This document shows positions 17,846 through 25,063 of a DNA stretch of 34,914 nt, piece by piece. How positions within the stretch are numbered: position 1 is the first letter of the stretch; the number at the start of each line of letters is the position of its first letter. The translations under genes were made by a program, and so were the position numbers. The notes beneath the pieces are model-generated. The model searched no databases, was not told the DNA's origin, and saw only the letters and a list, made by a program, of their open reading frames with translations. This DNA is from Actinomycetes bacterium (GTDB lineage: Bacteria > Actinomycetota > Actinomycetes > Actinomycetales > Microbacteriaceae), in contig JAEYVF010000105.1 in assembly GCA_023432005.1 (NCBI GenBank), positions 1-34,914 of the forward strand. The letters run 5' to 3'.

Positions 17846-18730
17846 TCAGGCCTTGCGGACCGCGTGCCCGCCGAACTGCTTGCGCAGGGCCGCGACCGCC
17901 TTCATGGCGGGGGAGTCCTTCTGACGGGACACGAACCGCGCGAAGATCGAGGCCGAGATCGTCGGCACCGGAACCGCGTTGTTGAGCGCCTCCTCCACGG
18001 TCCAGCGCCCCTCGCAGGAATCCTCCACATAACCCTCGATGTCGGTGAACTCCGGGTCCTCCTCGAGAGCCTTCACGAGCAGCTCGAGCAGCCAGCCGCG
18101 CACGACCGTGCCCCGCTGCCAGGCCTTGAACACCCCGGTCACGTCGTGGATGAGCTCGTCCTTGGCCTCGAGCAGCTCGTATCCCTCGGCCCACGCCTGC
18201 ATGAGCGCGTACTCGATGCCGTTGTGCACCATCTTCGCGTAATGGCCGGCGCCGATCGCCCCGGCGTGCACGAATCCCTCGGCCCGCGGCCCCTCCGGAC
18301 GAAGCGCGTCGAAGACCGGCATGGCGCGCTCGATGTCGGCGGCAGCGCCGCCGGCCATGAGCCCGTAGCCGTTCTGCGCGCCCCAGACGCCGCCCGAGAC
18401 ACCGCAGTCCACGTAGCGGATGCCGCGCTCGCCGAGCAGCGCCGCGTGCTTCGCATCCTCGGTGAACTTGGAGTTCCCACCCTCGATCACGAGGTCGCCC
18501 TCGCCGAGCACGGCCGCGAGGTCGGTGATCACGCCCGTCGTGACCGGACCGGACGGCACCATGACCCACACGATGCGGGGAGCCGGGAGCGCCTCCGCGA
18601 GCGCGGCGAGATCCGGCACGTCCGTGACCGCCGTGTTCGGGTCGAACCCGGTGACCTCGATGCCGCCGGCCCGCAACCGGGTGCGCATGTTGTTGCCCAT
18701 CCGGCCGAGCCCCACGAGTCCGATGTGCAT
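17846..18730 (-). CDS. gnd: 6-phosphogluconate dehydrogenase (decarboxylating), short form
   Basis: Enzyme of the pentose phosphate pathway that converts 6-phosphogluconate to ribulose 5-phosphate and CO2, making a reduced nicotinamide cofactor. It has 294 residues, the short (often NAD-dependent) form rather than the 470-residue E. coli type. The dinucleotide fold starts at once with GLVGLGRMGNN (4-14). The substrate motif CGVSGGVWGAQNG is at about 120-132. The catalytic Lys is in HYAKMVHNGIEYA. gnd between dnaN and recF is a classic actinobacterial arrangement. The cofactor preference cannot be assured from the sequence. Confidence 0.96.
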   Translation of the reverse strand: MHIGLVGLGRMGNNMRTRLRAGGIEVTGFDPNTAVTDVPDLAALAEALPAPRIVWVMVPSGPVTTGVITDLAAVLGEGDLVIEGGNSKFTEDAKHAALLGERGIRYVDCGVSGGVWGAQNGYGLMAGGAAADIERAMPVFDALRPEGPRAEGFVHAGAIGAGHYAKMVHNGIEYALMQAWAEGYELLEAKDELIHDVTGVFKAWQRGTVVRGWLLELLVKALEEDPEFTDIEGYVEDSCEGRWTVEEALNNAVPVPTISASIFARFVSRQKDSPAMKAVAALRKQFGGHAVRKA

Positions 18731-18764
18731 GGGAACTCCCCTCCGCGCGAAGCGCGGTCGAATC

Positions 18765-19913
18765 TCAGCGCAGCAGGAGGTTGGGCTGCAGCAGGTACTT
18801 GTAGTTGTCTGACCCGGGCGCTTCGCGCGAGGACTGCGCGGTGATGAGCACGGGGCCCGGCTTGTTCGGGTTCTCGGTCTTCGTGAACGAGATGCGCACG
18901 AACTCCGAGTGCACGGCGCCGAGGCCGTCGAGCAGGAACGAGGGCTTGAGCGACACGACGGTGTCCTCGCCGACGAGGTGCGCGTCGATGGTCTCGGACG
19001 CCTGGGCCTGCTCGGAGCCGGCGGCTTCGAGGGTCAGCCCGTCGGTCGACGAGAAGCTGAGCCGCAACGCGGCCTCACGCTCGAGCACGAGGGCGACGCG
19101 GCGCGTGGCCTCGATGAGCTCGGCCGTGTTGAGCACCGCGTAGTTGTCGACCGTCTCGGGGAAGAGCCGCTTGACCGGCGGGAAGTTGCCCTTGATGAGC
19201 AGCGAGGTGACGGTCTTCTTGTCGGCGCGGAAGGCGATGAGCTCGCGGTCGTCGCCGCGGATGATCGAGACGCCGATCGTTCCCGAGTGGGCGAACGTCT
19301 TGCCGACCTCGGAGAGGGTGCGCGCCGGCACGAGAGCCGTCGTGCCCTCGGCCGAACCCGATCCGGAATCCCAGTCGATCTCGCGGACGGCGACACGGTA
19401 GCGGTCGGTCGCGACGAGCGACAGGTTGTTCTCGCCGACCTCGAGCTGAACACCGGTGATGACGGGCGTGACGTCGTCGCGGGATGCGGCGACCGCGACC
19501 TGCGACACCGCGGCCGCGAACTCCTCGGCGGGGAGGACCCCGGTCTGATCGTCGATCTGAGGAAGGGTCGGGTACTCCTCGACCGGCATGCTCAGGAGCG
19601 TGAAGCGCGCGGACCCGCAGCTCACCTGGATCTTGCCGTCGATCGACTCGAATACGACCGGCGCGTTCGGGAGCCGGCTCGCGATGTCGGCGAGGAGGCG
19701 GCCCGAGACGAGAGCGGTGCCGGCCTCGTCGACCTCGGCCGTGATCTCGGTGCGACTCGACACCTCGTAGTCGAACGAGGACAGCGTGAGCGCGGAACCC
19801 TCGGCCTCGAGCAGCACACCGCTCAGGATGGGCTGCGTCGTGCGCTGCGGGAGGAGCTTGACCGCGAACGACACCGCCTCGCTGAAGACGTCGCGATTCA
19901 CCTGGAACTTCAC
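18765..19913 (-). CDS. dnaN: DNA polymerase III beta sliding clamp
   Basis: Processivity clamp of 382 residues that forms a dimeric ring around DNA and holds polymerase III and repair proteins. The three clamp domains are recognisable: the first starts KFQVNRDVFSEAVSFAVKLLPQRTTQPILSGV, the second has EEFAAAVSQVAVAASRDDVTPVITGVQLE, and the third has VALVLEREAALRLSF and ends in a NYKYLLQPNLLLR tail. The start is the GTG at 19913 with AGAAGGAG 6 nt upstream, a strong ribosome site. The protein ends LLQPNLLLR rather than the usual MPMR-like end. It reads away from the origin; gnd follows after 34 nt. Confidence 0.99.
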   Translation of the reverse strand: MKFQVNRDVFSEAVSFAVKLLPQRTTQPILSGVLLEAEGSALTLSSFDYEVSSRTEITAEVDEAGTALVSGRLLADIASRLPNAPVVFESIDGKIQVSCGSARFTLLSMPVEEYPTLPQIDDQTGVLPAEEFAAAVSQVAVAASRDDVTPVITGVQLEVGENNLSLVATDRYRVAVREIDWDSGSGSAEGTTALVPARTLSEVGKTFAHSGTIGVSIIRGDDRELIAFRADKKTVTSLLIKGNFPPVKRLFPETVDNYAVLNTAELIEATRRVALVLEREAALRLSFSSTDGLTLEAAGSEQAQASETIDAHLVGEDTVVSLKPSFLLDGLGAVHSEFVRISFTKTENPNKPGPVLITAQSSREAPGSDNYKYLLQPNLLLR

Positions 19914-20049
19914 GCGTCACTCCTTCTGAGTCGCTCGAAAGTCTGCACGGGTTGCGTGTCAACGATCTTGGCACGGACTCGAGCACTCTCGGTTATCGGC
20001 CGTCGACCAAGAGAAAGAGATAGGTAATCGTCTTAACGCCTGTGCGATC

Positions 20050-20058
20050 TGTGGATAA
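20050..20058 (-). promoter_or_regulatory. DnaA box, perfect consensus
   Basis: TTATCCACA on the minus strand (TGTGGATAA on +). It is one of two exact matches to the E. coli-type consensus in this gap. Confidence 0.88.
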
Positions 20059-20208
20059 GTATGCGTCGAGCCCCTGACCTCAGGGAACTACATTCGTGAA
20101 ACTTGTGGGCCGCCTGCGGATGAACTTCCCCGGGAACTCGGGAAACCGCGCGATGCGGATTCCACTCTCCACATCCGAGCCCGGCGATTCCCACATCCCA
20201 TCCGGAAG

Positions 20209-20217
20209 TTATCCACA
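20209..20217 (+). promoter_or_regulatory. DnaA box, perfect consensus
   Basis: TTATCCACA on the + strand, 60 nt from the dnaA stop codon. Its orientation is opposite to the box at 20050. Confidence 0.88.
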
Positions 20218-20249
20218 AGGGTTTCCCCAGACTGTGCAACCGTTACCCA

Positions 20250-20267
20250 GCTTCCGCACAGGGAAGC
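20250..20267. terminator. Small hairpin after dnaA
   Basis: GCTTCC (20250-20255) and GGAAGC (20262-20267) are perfect arms around 6 nt, starting 9 nt past the dnaA stop. The stem is short and has no T run, so a terminator role is uncertain. Confidence 0.3.
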
Positions 20268-20276
20268 CGGCGCGGC

Positions 20277-21677
20277 TCAGGGGCGGTATCGCTGATCCTG
20301 CTTGATGCGCGCGGTGAGCTCGGTGACCTGGTTGTAGATCGAGCGCCGCTCCTTCATGAGCTCGCTGATCTTCTTGTTGGCGTACATGACGGTCGTGTGG
20401 TCGCGGTTGCCGAACAGCTGACCGATCTTCGGCAGCGAGAGGTTGGTCATCTCGCGGCACAGGTACATCGCGATCTGGCGTGCCGTCGCGACGGCCTGCG
20501 AACGGGAGGAGCCGTAGAGATCGTCGACCGAGAGCTTGAAGTAGTCCGCGGTGTGATTGATGATGTCGACCGGCGAGATGACGTTGTCCTCGTCGAGTGT
20601 GATGAGGTCCTTGAGAACCGTCTGCACGAGGGCGAGATCCACGGGCGTCTTGTTGAGGTTCGCGAAGGCCGTCACGCGGATGAGGGTTCCCTCGAGCTCG
20701 CGGATGTTGCTCGACACCTTGGTCGCCATGTACTCGAGGATGTCCTCGGGGACCTGCAGGCGCTCGGACTGCGCCTTCTTCCTGAGGATCGCGATGCGGG
20801 TCTCGAGGTCGGGCGCCTGCACATCCGTGATGAGGCCCCACTCGAACCGCGATCGCATCCGATCTTCGAAGCCGGTGAGGTGCTTGGGGGCGACATCGCT
20901 CGTGATGACGACCTGCTTGTTGTGGTCGTGCAGCGTGTTGAAGGTGTGGAAGAACGCCTCCTGCGTGGAGTCCTTGCCCTGCAGGAACTGGATGTCGTCG
21001 ATCATCAGGATGTCGATCTCGCGGTACCGCGACTGGAAGACCGACGCCCGGTTGTTGGCGATGGAGTTGATGAAGTCGTTCGTGAACTCCTCGGAGCTCA
21101 CGTAGCGCACCCGGATGCCGGGGTAGAGGCTCTCGGCGTAGTGGCCGATCGCGTGCAGGAGGTGGGTCTTGCCGAGCCCCGAGTCACCGTAGATGAAGAG
21201 CGGGTTGTAGGCCTTGGCCGGCGCCTCGGCCACGGCGACGGCGGCGGCATGGGCGAAGCGATTCGATCCGCCGATGACGAAGTTGTCGAAGTTGTACTTC
21301 GGGTTGAGTCGCGAGTCGCTGCGGCGGCCGAGCTCGATGACCGGGCTCACGGGCTCCTGGTGGGGCGCGGCGTCGACCGCGTCGTCGACGACGGGTTGCA
21401 GCATGGGCTGGATGTCGGGGTTGACCACGATCGCGAAGTTGGTGACGTCACCGTCGACGTCGGCGAGCGCGTCGAGGAGCGGCACGCGGATGCGCTGCTC
21501 GAGCATGCCGCGGGTCAGCTCGTTGGGCACCTCGAGGTAGATGGTCTCGCCGAGGACGCCCTTGGGCTCGACGAGGTTGATGAACCCGTGGAGCTGGGGC
21601 GTGATGCGGTCGTCGGAGGACAGGCGAGCCTGAACTGCCGTCCACAGCTCCCTCGTGGGGTCCGTGGGTTCGCTCAT
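20277..21677 (-). CDS. dnaA: Chromosomal replication initiator DnaA
   Basis: AAA+ initiator of 466 residues that binds DnaA boxes, melts the origin and recruits the helicase. Domain I (about 1-95) starts MSEPTDPTRELWTAVQARL. A short linker (about 96-125) follows. The AAA+ core has Walker A GDSGLGKT (164-171), Walker B LMIDDIQFL (about 224-232), and the sensor motifs. Domain IV carries the signature GQLFGNRDHTTVMYA with DHTTV at 426-430. AGGAAC lies about 10 nt before the ATG at 21677. DnaA-box-like repeats lie directly upstream (21704-21835), which fits autoregulation. Confidence 0.99.
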   Translation of the reverse strand: MSEPTDPTRELWTAVQARLSSDDRITPQLHGFINLVEPKGVLGETIYLEVPNELTRGMLEQRIRVPLLDALADVDGDVTNFAIVVNPDIQPMLQPVVDDAVDAAPHQEPVSPVIELGRRSDSRLNPKYNFDNFVIGGSNRFAHAAAVAVAEAPAKAYNPLFIYGDSGLGKTHLLHAIGHYAESLYPGIRVRYVSSEEFTNDFINSIANNRASVFQSRYREIDILMIDDIQFLQGKDSTQEAFFHTFNTLHDHNKQVVITSDVAPKHLTGFEDRMRSRFEWGLITDVQAPDLETRIAILRKKAQSERLQVPEDILEYMATKVSSNIRELEGTLIRVTAFANLNKTPVDLALVQTVLKDLITLDEDNVISPVDIINHTADYFKLSVDDLYGSSRSQAVATARQIAMYLCREMTNLSLPKIGQLFGNRDHTTVMYANKKISELMKERRSIYNQVTELTARIKQDQRYRP

Positions 21678-21703
21678 CTTGGTTGTCGTTCCTGGTCGTT
21701 ACT

Positions 21704-21725
21704 CACAGGCCTGTCCACAGGCCTG
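21704..21725. repeat. Tandem CACAGGCCTG repeat before dnaA
   Basis: CACAGGCCTG occurs at 21704-21713 and 21716-21725, 12 nt apart start to start. Each copy contains the 8-bp palindrome CAGGCCTG. The pair starts 27 nt upstream of the dnaA ATG and overlaps a near-consensus DnaA box. Confidence 0.75.
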
Positions 21726-21802
21726 AGGGCGGGTGCGCGCCGTATCCGTCGGGATCCGGGCCGTCGCGAGGATGACGACAACCTTAGTTGTGGACAGGCA
21801 CC

Positions 21803-21811
21803 TGTGGAGAA
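21803..21811 (-). promoter_or_regulatory. DnaA box, one mismatch
   Basis: TTCTCCACA on the minus strand differs from TTATCCACA at one base. It is the best box in the dnaA-rpmH gap and lies just upstream of the candidate dnaA -10. Confidence 0.6.
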
Positions 21812-21846
21812 AAGTCTCTCGGCGGATGTGGAGACAGGGCGGGTAG

Positions 21847-21888
21847 CCTGGCGCCAGGTTTGACCGTTCCCGGTCGAGGCCCTATTTT
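21847..21888 (+). promoter_or_regulatory. rpmH operon promoter with adjoining 12-bp palindrome
   Basis: TTGACC (21860-21865) and TATTTT (21883-21888) are separated by 17 nt, the ideal spacing for a housekeeping sigma factor. The perfect palindrome CCTGGCGCCAGG (21847-21858) ends one base before the -35. Transcription should start near 21895, giving a leader of about 70 nt. Confidence 0.7.
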
Positions 21889-21963
21889 TAACAGGTTGTC
21901 GGCATTCAGGCGCCGACCCCGTTCTTTCCCGGTCGCCGCACACCGGGGCCAGGAGATATCACC

Positions 21964-22101
21964 ATGAGCAAGCGAACCTTCCAGCCGAACAACCGGCGCC
22001 GCGCCAAGAAGCACGGCTTCCGCCTCCGCATGCGCACCCGCGCCGGCCGCGCCATCCTCGCGGCTCGCCGTCGCAAGGGGCGCACCGAGCTCTCCGCGTA
22101 G
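21964..22101 (+). CDS. rpmH: 50S ribosomal protein L34
   Basis: Ribosomal protein of 45 residues in the large subunit: MSKRTFQPNNRRRAKKHGFR, then RMRTRAGRAILAARRRKGR and a short TELSA tail. The sequence is near-invariant for the family, and AGGAGAT (21951-21957) is well spaced before the ATG. It heads the rpmH-rnpA-yidD-yidC-jag-rsmG block, as in most bacteria; rnpA starts 9 nt after the stop. Expression should be growth-linked through the strong promoter upstream. Confidence 0.99.
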   Translation: MSKRTFQPNNRRRAKKHGFRLRMRTRAGRAILAARRRKGRTELSA

Positions 22102-22110
22102 TCGGACGAC

Positions 22111-22449
22111 GTGCTGGCCAGGGCGAACCGAGTGGTCAAGCCCTCGGATTTCCGTGCGATCGTGCGCCGAGGGCGCCGAACACCCACGGCCAGCACGCTC
22201 ATCTACCGCGTCGAGCGCGACTCCGGCGATCCGGCCCGCTTCGGGTTCATCGTCGCGAAGACCGTCGGCAACGCGGTGGAGCGCAACCTCGTTCGACGTC
22301 GGATGCGCGCCGTCTGCCGATCCATCGTGGACGCGGGCGGCAGCGGATCCGACGTCGTCGTTCGTGCGCTCCCGGGGTCGGCTCAGAAGGACTGGACTAG
22401 TCTCTCGGCCGAGATGCACGCGATCCTCGACCCGGCGCTGATCCGATGA
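22111..22449 (+). CDS. rnpA: Ribonuclease P protein component
   Basis: Basic protein of 112 residues that, with the RNase P RNA, trims the 5' leader of pre-tRNAs. It starts at GTG 22111 (VLARANRVVKPSDFRAIVRRGRR). The conserved block RFGFIVAKTVGNAVERNLVRRRMRAVCR lies at about 43-70; the RNR motif is RNL here, followed by the usual VRRR. The stop overlaps the yidD start in ATGA. No clear ribosome site precedes the GTG, so it may be translated by read-on from rpmH. Confidence 0.97.
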   Translation: MLARANRVVKPSDFRAIVRRGRRTPTASTLIYRVERDSGDPARFGFIVAKTVGNAVERNLVRRRMRAVCRSIVDAGGSGSDVVVRALPGSAQKDWTSLSAEMHAILDPALIR

Positions 22450-22760
22450 AGCGGGTCGGCCTCTTCCTCTGGCTGCTCCCGAGGAACGTGTGCGTCGCGA
22501 TCCTCCGCGGCTACCGCGCGGTCATCTCGCCGCTGTACGGCGATGTGTGCCGGTACTACCCCAGCTGTTCCGCCTACGCGATGGGCGCCATCCAGCAGCA
22601 CGGCATGATCAAGGGGATCGCGCTCGGCAGCTGGCGCCTCCTGCGATGCCACCCCTGGGCACGCGGCGGCATCGACGACGTGCCGGAGTCGCGTCGTCAC
22701 CACGACCACTATCACCTCACCCGATTCGGCTTCGTGGCCGCGGGACACGGAAAGGGCTGA
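22446..22760 (+). CDS. yidD: Membrane protein insertion efficiency factor YidD
   Basis: Protein of 104 residues that helps the YidC insertase. An amphipathic N-terminus (LFLWLLPRNVCVAILRGYRAVISPLYGD) precedes the family motif RYYPSCSAYAMGAIQQHG and the LLRCHPWARGGIDDVP block. The His-rich tail (RRHHDHYHL) and about 20 further residues make it somewhat longer than the usual 75-85. It overlaps rnpA by 4 nt and lies 10 nt before yidC. Confidence 0.96.
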   Translation: MKRVGLFLWLLPRNVCVAILRGYRAVISPLYGDVCRYYPSCSAYAMGAIQQHGMIKGIALGSWRLLRCHPWARGGIDDVPESRRHHDHYHLTRFGFVAAGHGKG

Positions 22761-22770
22761 CCGAGCCGCA

Positions 22771-23745
22771 ATGGACTTCTTCGGAACGATCCTCTGGCCC
22801 ATCAAGTGGGTCATCGAAGCGATCCTGGTGGGCTTCCACTGGGCGCTGACCGAACTGGGCATGAACCCGGATGGCGGACTCACCTGGGTGCTCTCCATCG
22901 TGGGCCTCGTGCTCATCGTGCGTGCGGCGCTCATCCCGATCTTCGTGCGCCAGATCAAGAGCCAGCGCAAGATGCTCGAGGTCGCCCCGGAGCTCAAGAA
23001 GATCCAGGACAAGTACCGCGGGAAGAAGGATCAGTTCTCGCGCGAGGCGATGCAGCGCGAGACCATGGCGCTCTACCAGCGCGCCGGCACGAACCCGCTG
23101 TCGTCGTGCCTGCCGTTGCTGATCCAGATGCCGATCTTCTTCAGCCTGTTCTCGGTGCTCAACGAGGCGCGATACGACCGTGCCGGCGTCGGCCTCCTCA
23201 CGCAGGATCTCGCCGACAGCTTCGGGGGCGCGAATCTCTTCGGCGTGGCCCCGCTCAAGTACAGTCTCGTCGATGCGTTCAACTACGGGGAGGTCTGGGT
23301 CGCGATCATCGCGATCGCCATGATCATCATCATGACGGCGTCGCAGTTCTACACGCAGCTGCAGATCATGTCGAAGAACCAGACGCCCGAGATGAAGAAC
23401 AGCCCGATGTACCGCCAGCAGAAGATCCTGCTGTACATCCTGCCGTTCGTCTTCCTCATCTCGGGTCTCGCCTTCCCGATCGGCGTCATGTTCTACTGGC
23501 TCACCTCCAACATCTGGACGATGGTCCAGCAGTGGCTCGTCATCCGGAACATGCCGACGCCCGGGTCGGAGGCGGCGCTCGCCCGTGAGGCGCGCCTCGC
23601 GAAGAAGAACCGCGGCCGCATCGCGGATGACGCCGCGGCCATCGCGGAGTCGATCGAGGAGGAGCCGGCGAAGCCGGTCAGCACGCAGCGACAGCAGCCG
23701 GTCGGCAAGAACCGAGCCAAGAAGCAGGGGGGACCCAAGAAGTGA
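22771..23745 (+). CDS. yidC: Membrane protein insertase YidC
   Basis: Insertase of 324 residues of the Gram-positive YidC/OxaA type without the large periplasmic domain of E. coli YidC. The first membrane segments are near 10-30 and 36-58, and the conserved core Arg lies in LIVRAALIPIFVRQIKSQRKM. The cytoplasmic hairpin (about 65-100) is followed by NPLSSCLPLLIQMPIFFSLF, and later segments lie near 175-195, 215-235 and 240-255. The C-terminal 60 residues are cytoplasmic and basic (ending NRAKKQGGPKK), which suits ribosome contact. The stop overlaps the jag GTG start by 4 nt. Confidence 0.98.
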   Translation: MDFFGTILWPIKWVIEAILVGFHWALTELGMNPDGGLTWVLSIVGLVLIVRAALIPIFVRQIKSQRKMLEVAPELKKIQDKYRGKKDQFSREAMQRETMALYQRAGTNPLSSCLPLLIQMPIFFSLFSVLNEARYDRAGVGLLTQDLADSFGGANLFGVAPLKYSLVDAFNYGEVWVAIIAIAMIIIMTASQFYTQLQIMSKNQTPEMKNSPMYRQQKILLYILPFVFLISGLAFPIGVMFYWLTSNIWTMVQQWLVIRNMPTPGSEAALAREARLAKKNRGRIADDAAAIAESIEEEPAKPVSTQRQQPVGKNRAKKQGGPKK

Positions 23746-24242
23746 CCGAGGAGAACGTGGCCGAGCTCGAGACCGCGCCCAGCGAGCAGGAGCTCGTCGA
23801 CGAGGGAGACGTCGCTGCGGACTACATCGAGGAGCTCCTCGACATCGCCGACATCGACGGCGACATCGACATCGACGTTCGCGCGGGACGCGCGTACCTC
23901 TCTGTGACGGCAGCGGAGGGCACCAACCTCAGCCTCCTCTCCAAGCCCGACACGGTGTCGGCGCTGCAGGAGCTCACGCGCCTCGCGGTGCAGGCGAAGT
24001 CCGGGCGCTTCTCGCGCCTCATCCTCGACATCGGGGGCTCTCGTGACGCGCGGGCGGAGGAACTCAGCGCGATCGTCGACCACGCCATCGCGCGCATCGA
24101 AGCGGGAGCGGCGTCCGCATCCCTGCCGCCCATGACGAGCTACGAGCGCAAGCTCGTGCACGACATCGTGAGCGAGCGCGGCTATCACTCGGAGTCCGAG
24201 GGCGAGGGCCGTGACCGCCACACGGTGATCACCACCAAGTAG
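23742..24242 (+). CDS. jag: Jag/KhpB-family RNA-binding protein (KH and R3H domains)
   Basis: Protein of 166 residues. The N-terminus is acidic and short, followed by a KH-type domain (about 25-95; the usual GxxG loop is not clear) and an R3H domain (about 105-166) with Arg136 and His140 in ERKLVHDIV, the defining RxxxH motif. KhpB with KhpA binds RNA and affects cell division and wall growth in Firmicutes; the actinobacterial role is less known. The long Jag N-terminal domain of Bacillus is missing. The GTG start overlaps the yidC stop in GTGA. Confidence 0.96.
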   Translation: MTEENVAELETAPSEQELVDEGDVAADYIEELLDIADIDGDIDIDVRAGRAYLSVTAAEGTNLSLLSKPDTVSALQELTRLAVQAKSGRFSRLILDIGGSRDARAEELSAIVDHAIARIEAGAASASLPPMTSYERKLVHDIVSERGYHSESEGEGRDRHTVITTK

Positions 24243-24249
24243 CGATCGA

Positions 24250-24265
24250 TGTTTCACGTGAAACA
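24250..24265. promoter_or_regulatory. parS site 1 (jag-rsmG gap)
   Basis: TGTTTCACGTGAAACA, a perfect 16-bp palindrome identical to the consensus ParB-loading site. It lies 12 nt before the rsmG start. Confidence 0.97.
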
Positions 24266-24277
24266 TCGGGCCGTGCG

Positions 24278-24904
24278 ATGAGCGAGCTGGAACGCGAGCC
24301 CGCCGTCGCGACGACGCTCTTCGGTGACCGCATCGAGCTCGCTCGGCAGTTCACCCGCGACCTCGCGCGCGAGGGGGAGCTCCGTGGGCTGATCGGTCCC
24401 CTCGAGCTGCCGCGGCTGTGGTCGCGACACGTGCTGAACTCCGTGCTGATCGCGTCGCTGCTCCGTCCAGGCCGCGTCGGCGACGTGGGCAGTGGTGCCG
24501 GACTACCCGGACTCGTGCTCGCGATCGCTCGACCCGAGGTGCACCTCGTGCTCATCGAGCCGATGGAGCGTCGCGTCGATTGGCTCACCGAGGAGGCCGA
24601 GGCGCTCGGACTCGACAACGTCACGGTCGTGCGATCCCGCGCTGAGGACGCGCGACTGGATGCACCCCTCGACCAGATCACAGCGCGCGCCGTCTCCGCG
24701 TTGTCGAAGCTGCTACCGATCACGGCGCCCCTGGTGCGCTCGGGGGGAGAGCTCGTCTTCATGAAGGGCGCCCGCGTCGACGAGGAGGTCGTTGCGGCGC
24801 AGAAGGTGATCCGCAAGCTCGGTCTTCGCGACGTGACGACCGAGGTGCTGGGGGAGGGCGTCGTGCCCGAACCCACCCGCGTCTTCCGCGCGACCCGCCC
24901 CTGA
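24278..24904 (+). CDS. rsmG: 16S rRNA (guanine527-N7)-methyltransferase RsmG
   Basis: SAM-dependent methyltransferase of 208 residues (also called GidB) that modifies G527 of 16S rRNA; loss gives low-level streptomycin resistance in several bacteria. Motif I is VGDVGSGAGLPGLVLAIARP (about 67-86), followed by LVLIEPMERRVDWLTEEAEALGL and the ARAVSALSKLLP block. The ATG at 24278 has no clear ribosome site. An 10-codon frame starting inside parS (24249) ends with TGA at 24279-24281, overlapping this start, which could feed ribosomes to it. It is followed by palindromic repeats. Confidence 0.97.
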   Translation: MSELEREPAVATTLFGDRIELARQFTRDLAREGELRGLIGPLELPRLWSRHVLNSVLIASLLRPGRVGDVGSGAGLPGLVLAIARPEVHLVLIEPMERRVDWLTEEAEALGLDNVTVVRSRAEDARLDAPLDQITARAVSALSKLLPITAPLVRSGGELVFMKGARVDEEVVAAQKVIRKLGLRDVTTEVLGEGVVPEPTRVFRATRP

Positions 24905-25063
24905 CCGCGAGTTGAGTCGCCCGCGCAGCCTTTCGCTGCTTGAGGAGCCCGCGCAGCGGGCGTATCGAAACCACCATCCCCTCACAGCCAGGCCCCTGCG
25001 CGCCCCTCCACGGATCCTCGACCTGCCGCGTCGGTCGGCCCGCGCCATCGCGAGCCTTTCGCC
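24905..25063. other. Gap with palindromic repeats between rsmG and the GIY-YIG gene
   Basis: The 159 nt contain the repeat at 24911-24973. The remainder, 24974-25063, shows no gene. Confidence 0.5.
24911..24973 (-). repeat. Dispersed palindromic repeat, type A copy 3 (compound)
   Basis: The + strand reads TTGAGTCGCCCGCGCAGCC, then a second TTGAGGAGCCCGCGCAGCGG leading to GCGTATCGAAACCA. The full copy (24940-24973) has the core GCCCGC-gca-GCGGGC (24947-24961); the first part is a broken copy of the same right-hand arm. Confidence 0.75.

Larger units (their letters stand above)
19914..20276. other. Origin of replication, dnaN-dnaA part
   Basis: A gene-free stretch of 363 nt between dnaN and dnaA. 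It holds two perfect DnaA boxes (20050-20058 and 20209-20217), weaker CCACA-containing boxes near 20165-20195, and an AT-rich run at 20008-20037 in an otherwise GC-rich sequence, which is a candidate unwinding element. The dnaN promoter must also lie here: TTGACA on the minus strand at 19957-19962 could be a -35, but the matching -10 is poor. Confidence 0.8.
21678..21963. other. Origin region, dnaA-rpmH part, with divergent promoters
   Basis: A 286-nt gap between divergent dnaA and rpmH. Near-consensus DnaA boxes occur at 21711-21719 (CTGTCCACA), 21789-21797 (minus, CTGTCCACA), 21803-21811 (minus, TTCTCCACA, one mismatch) and 21827-21835 (minus, GTCTCCACA). A minus-strand TAAGGT at 21781-21786 could be the dnaA -10. 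The rpmH promoter and leader occupy 21847-21963. Confidence 0.75.

Noticed and set aside
19934..19962. Full sigma-70-type dnaN promoter from TTGACA on the minus strand
   Set aside because: The -35 match is exact, but the hexamer at the right distance is TTCGAG, a poor -10, so only a possible -35 is mentioned.
22099..22110. Leaderless -10 (TAGTCG) 6 nt before rnpA
   Set aside because: The last base is G rather than T, the TAG is the rpmH stop codon, and rnpA is expected to be co-transcribed with rpmH.
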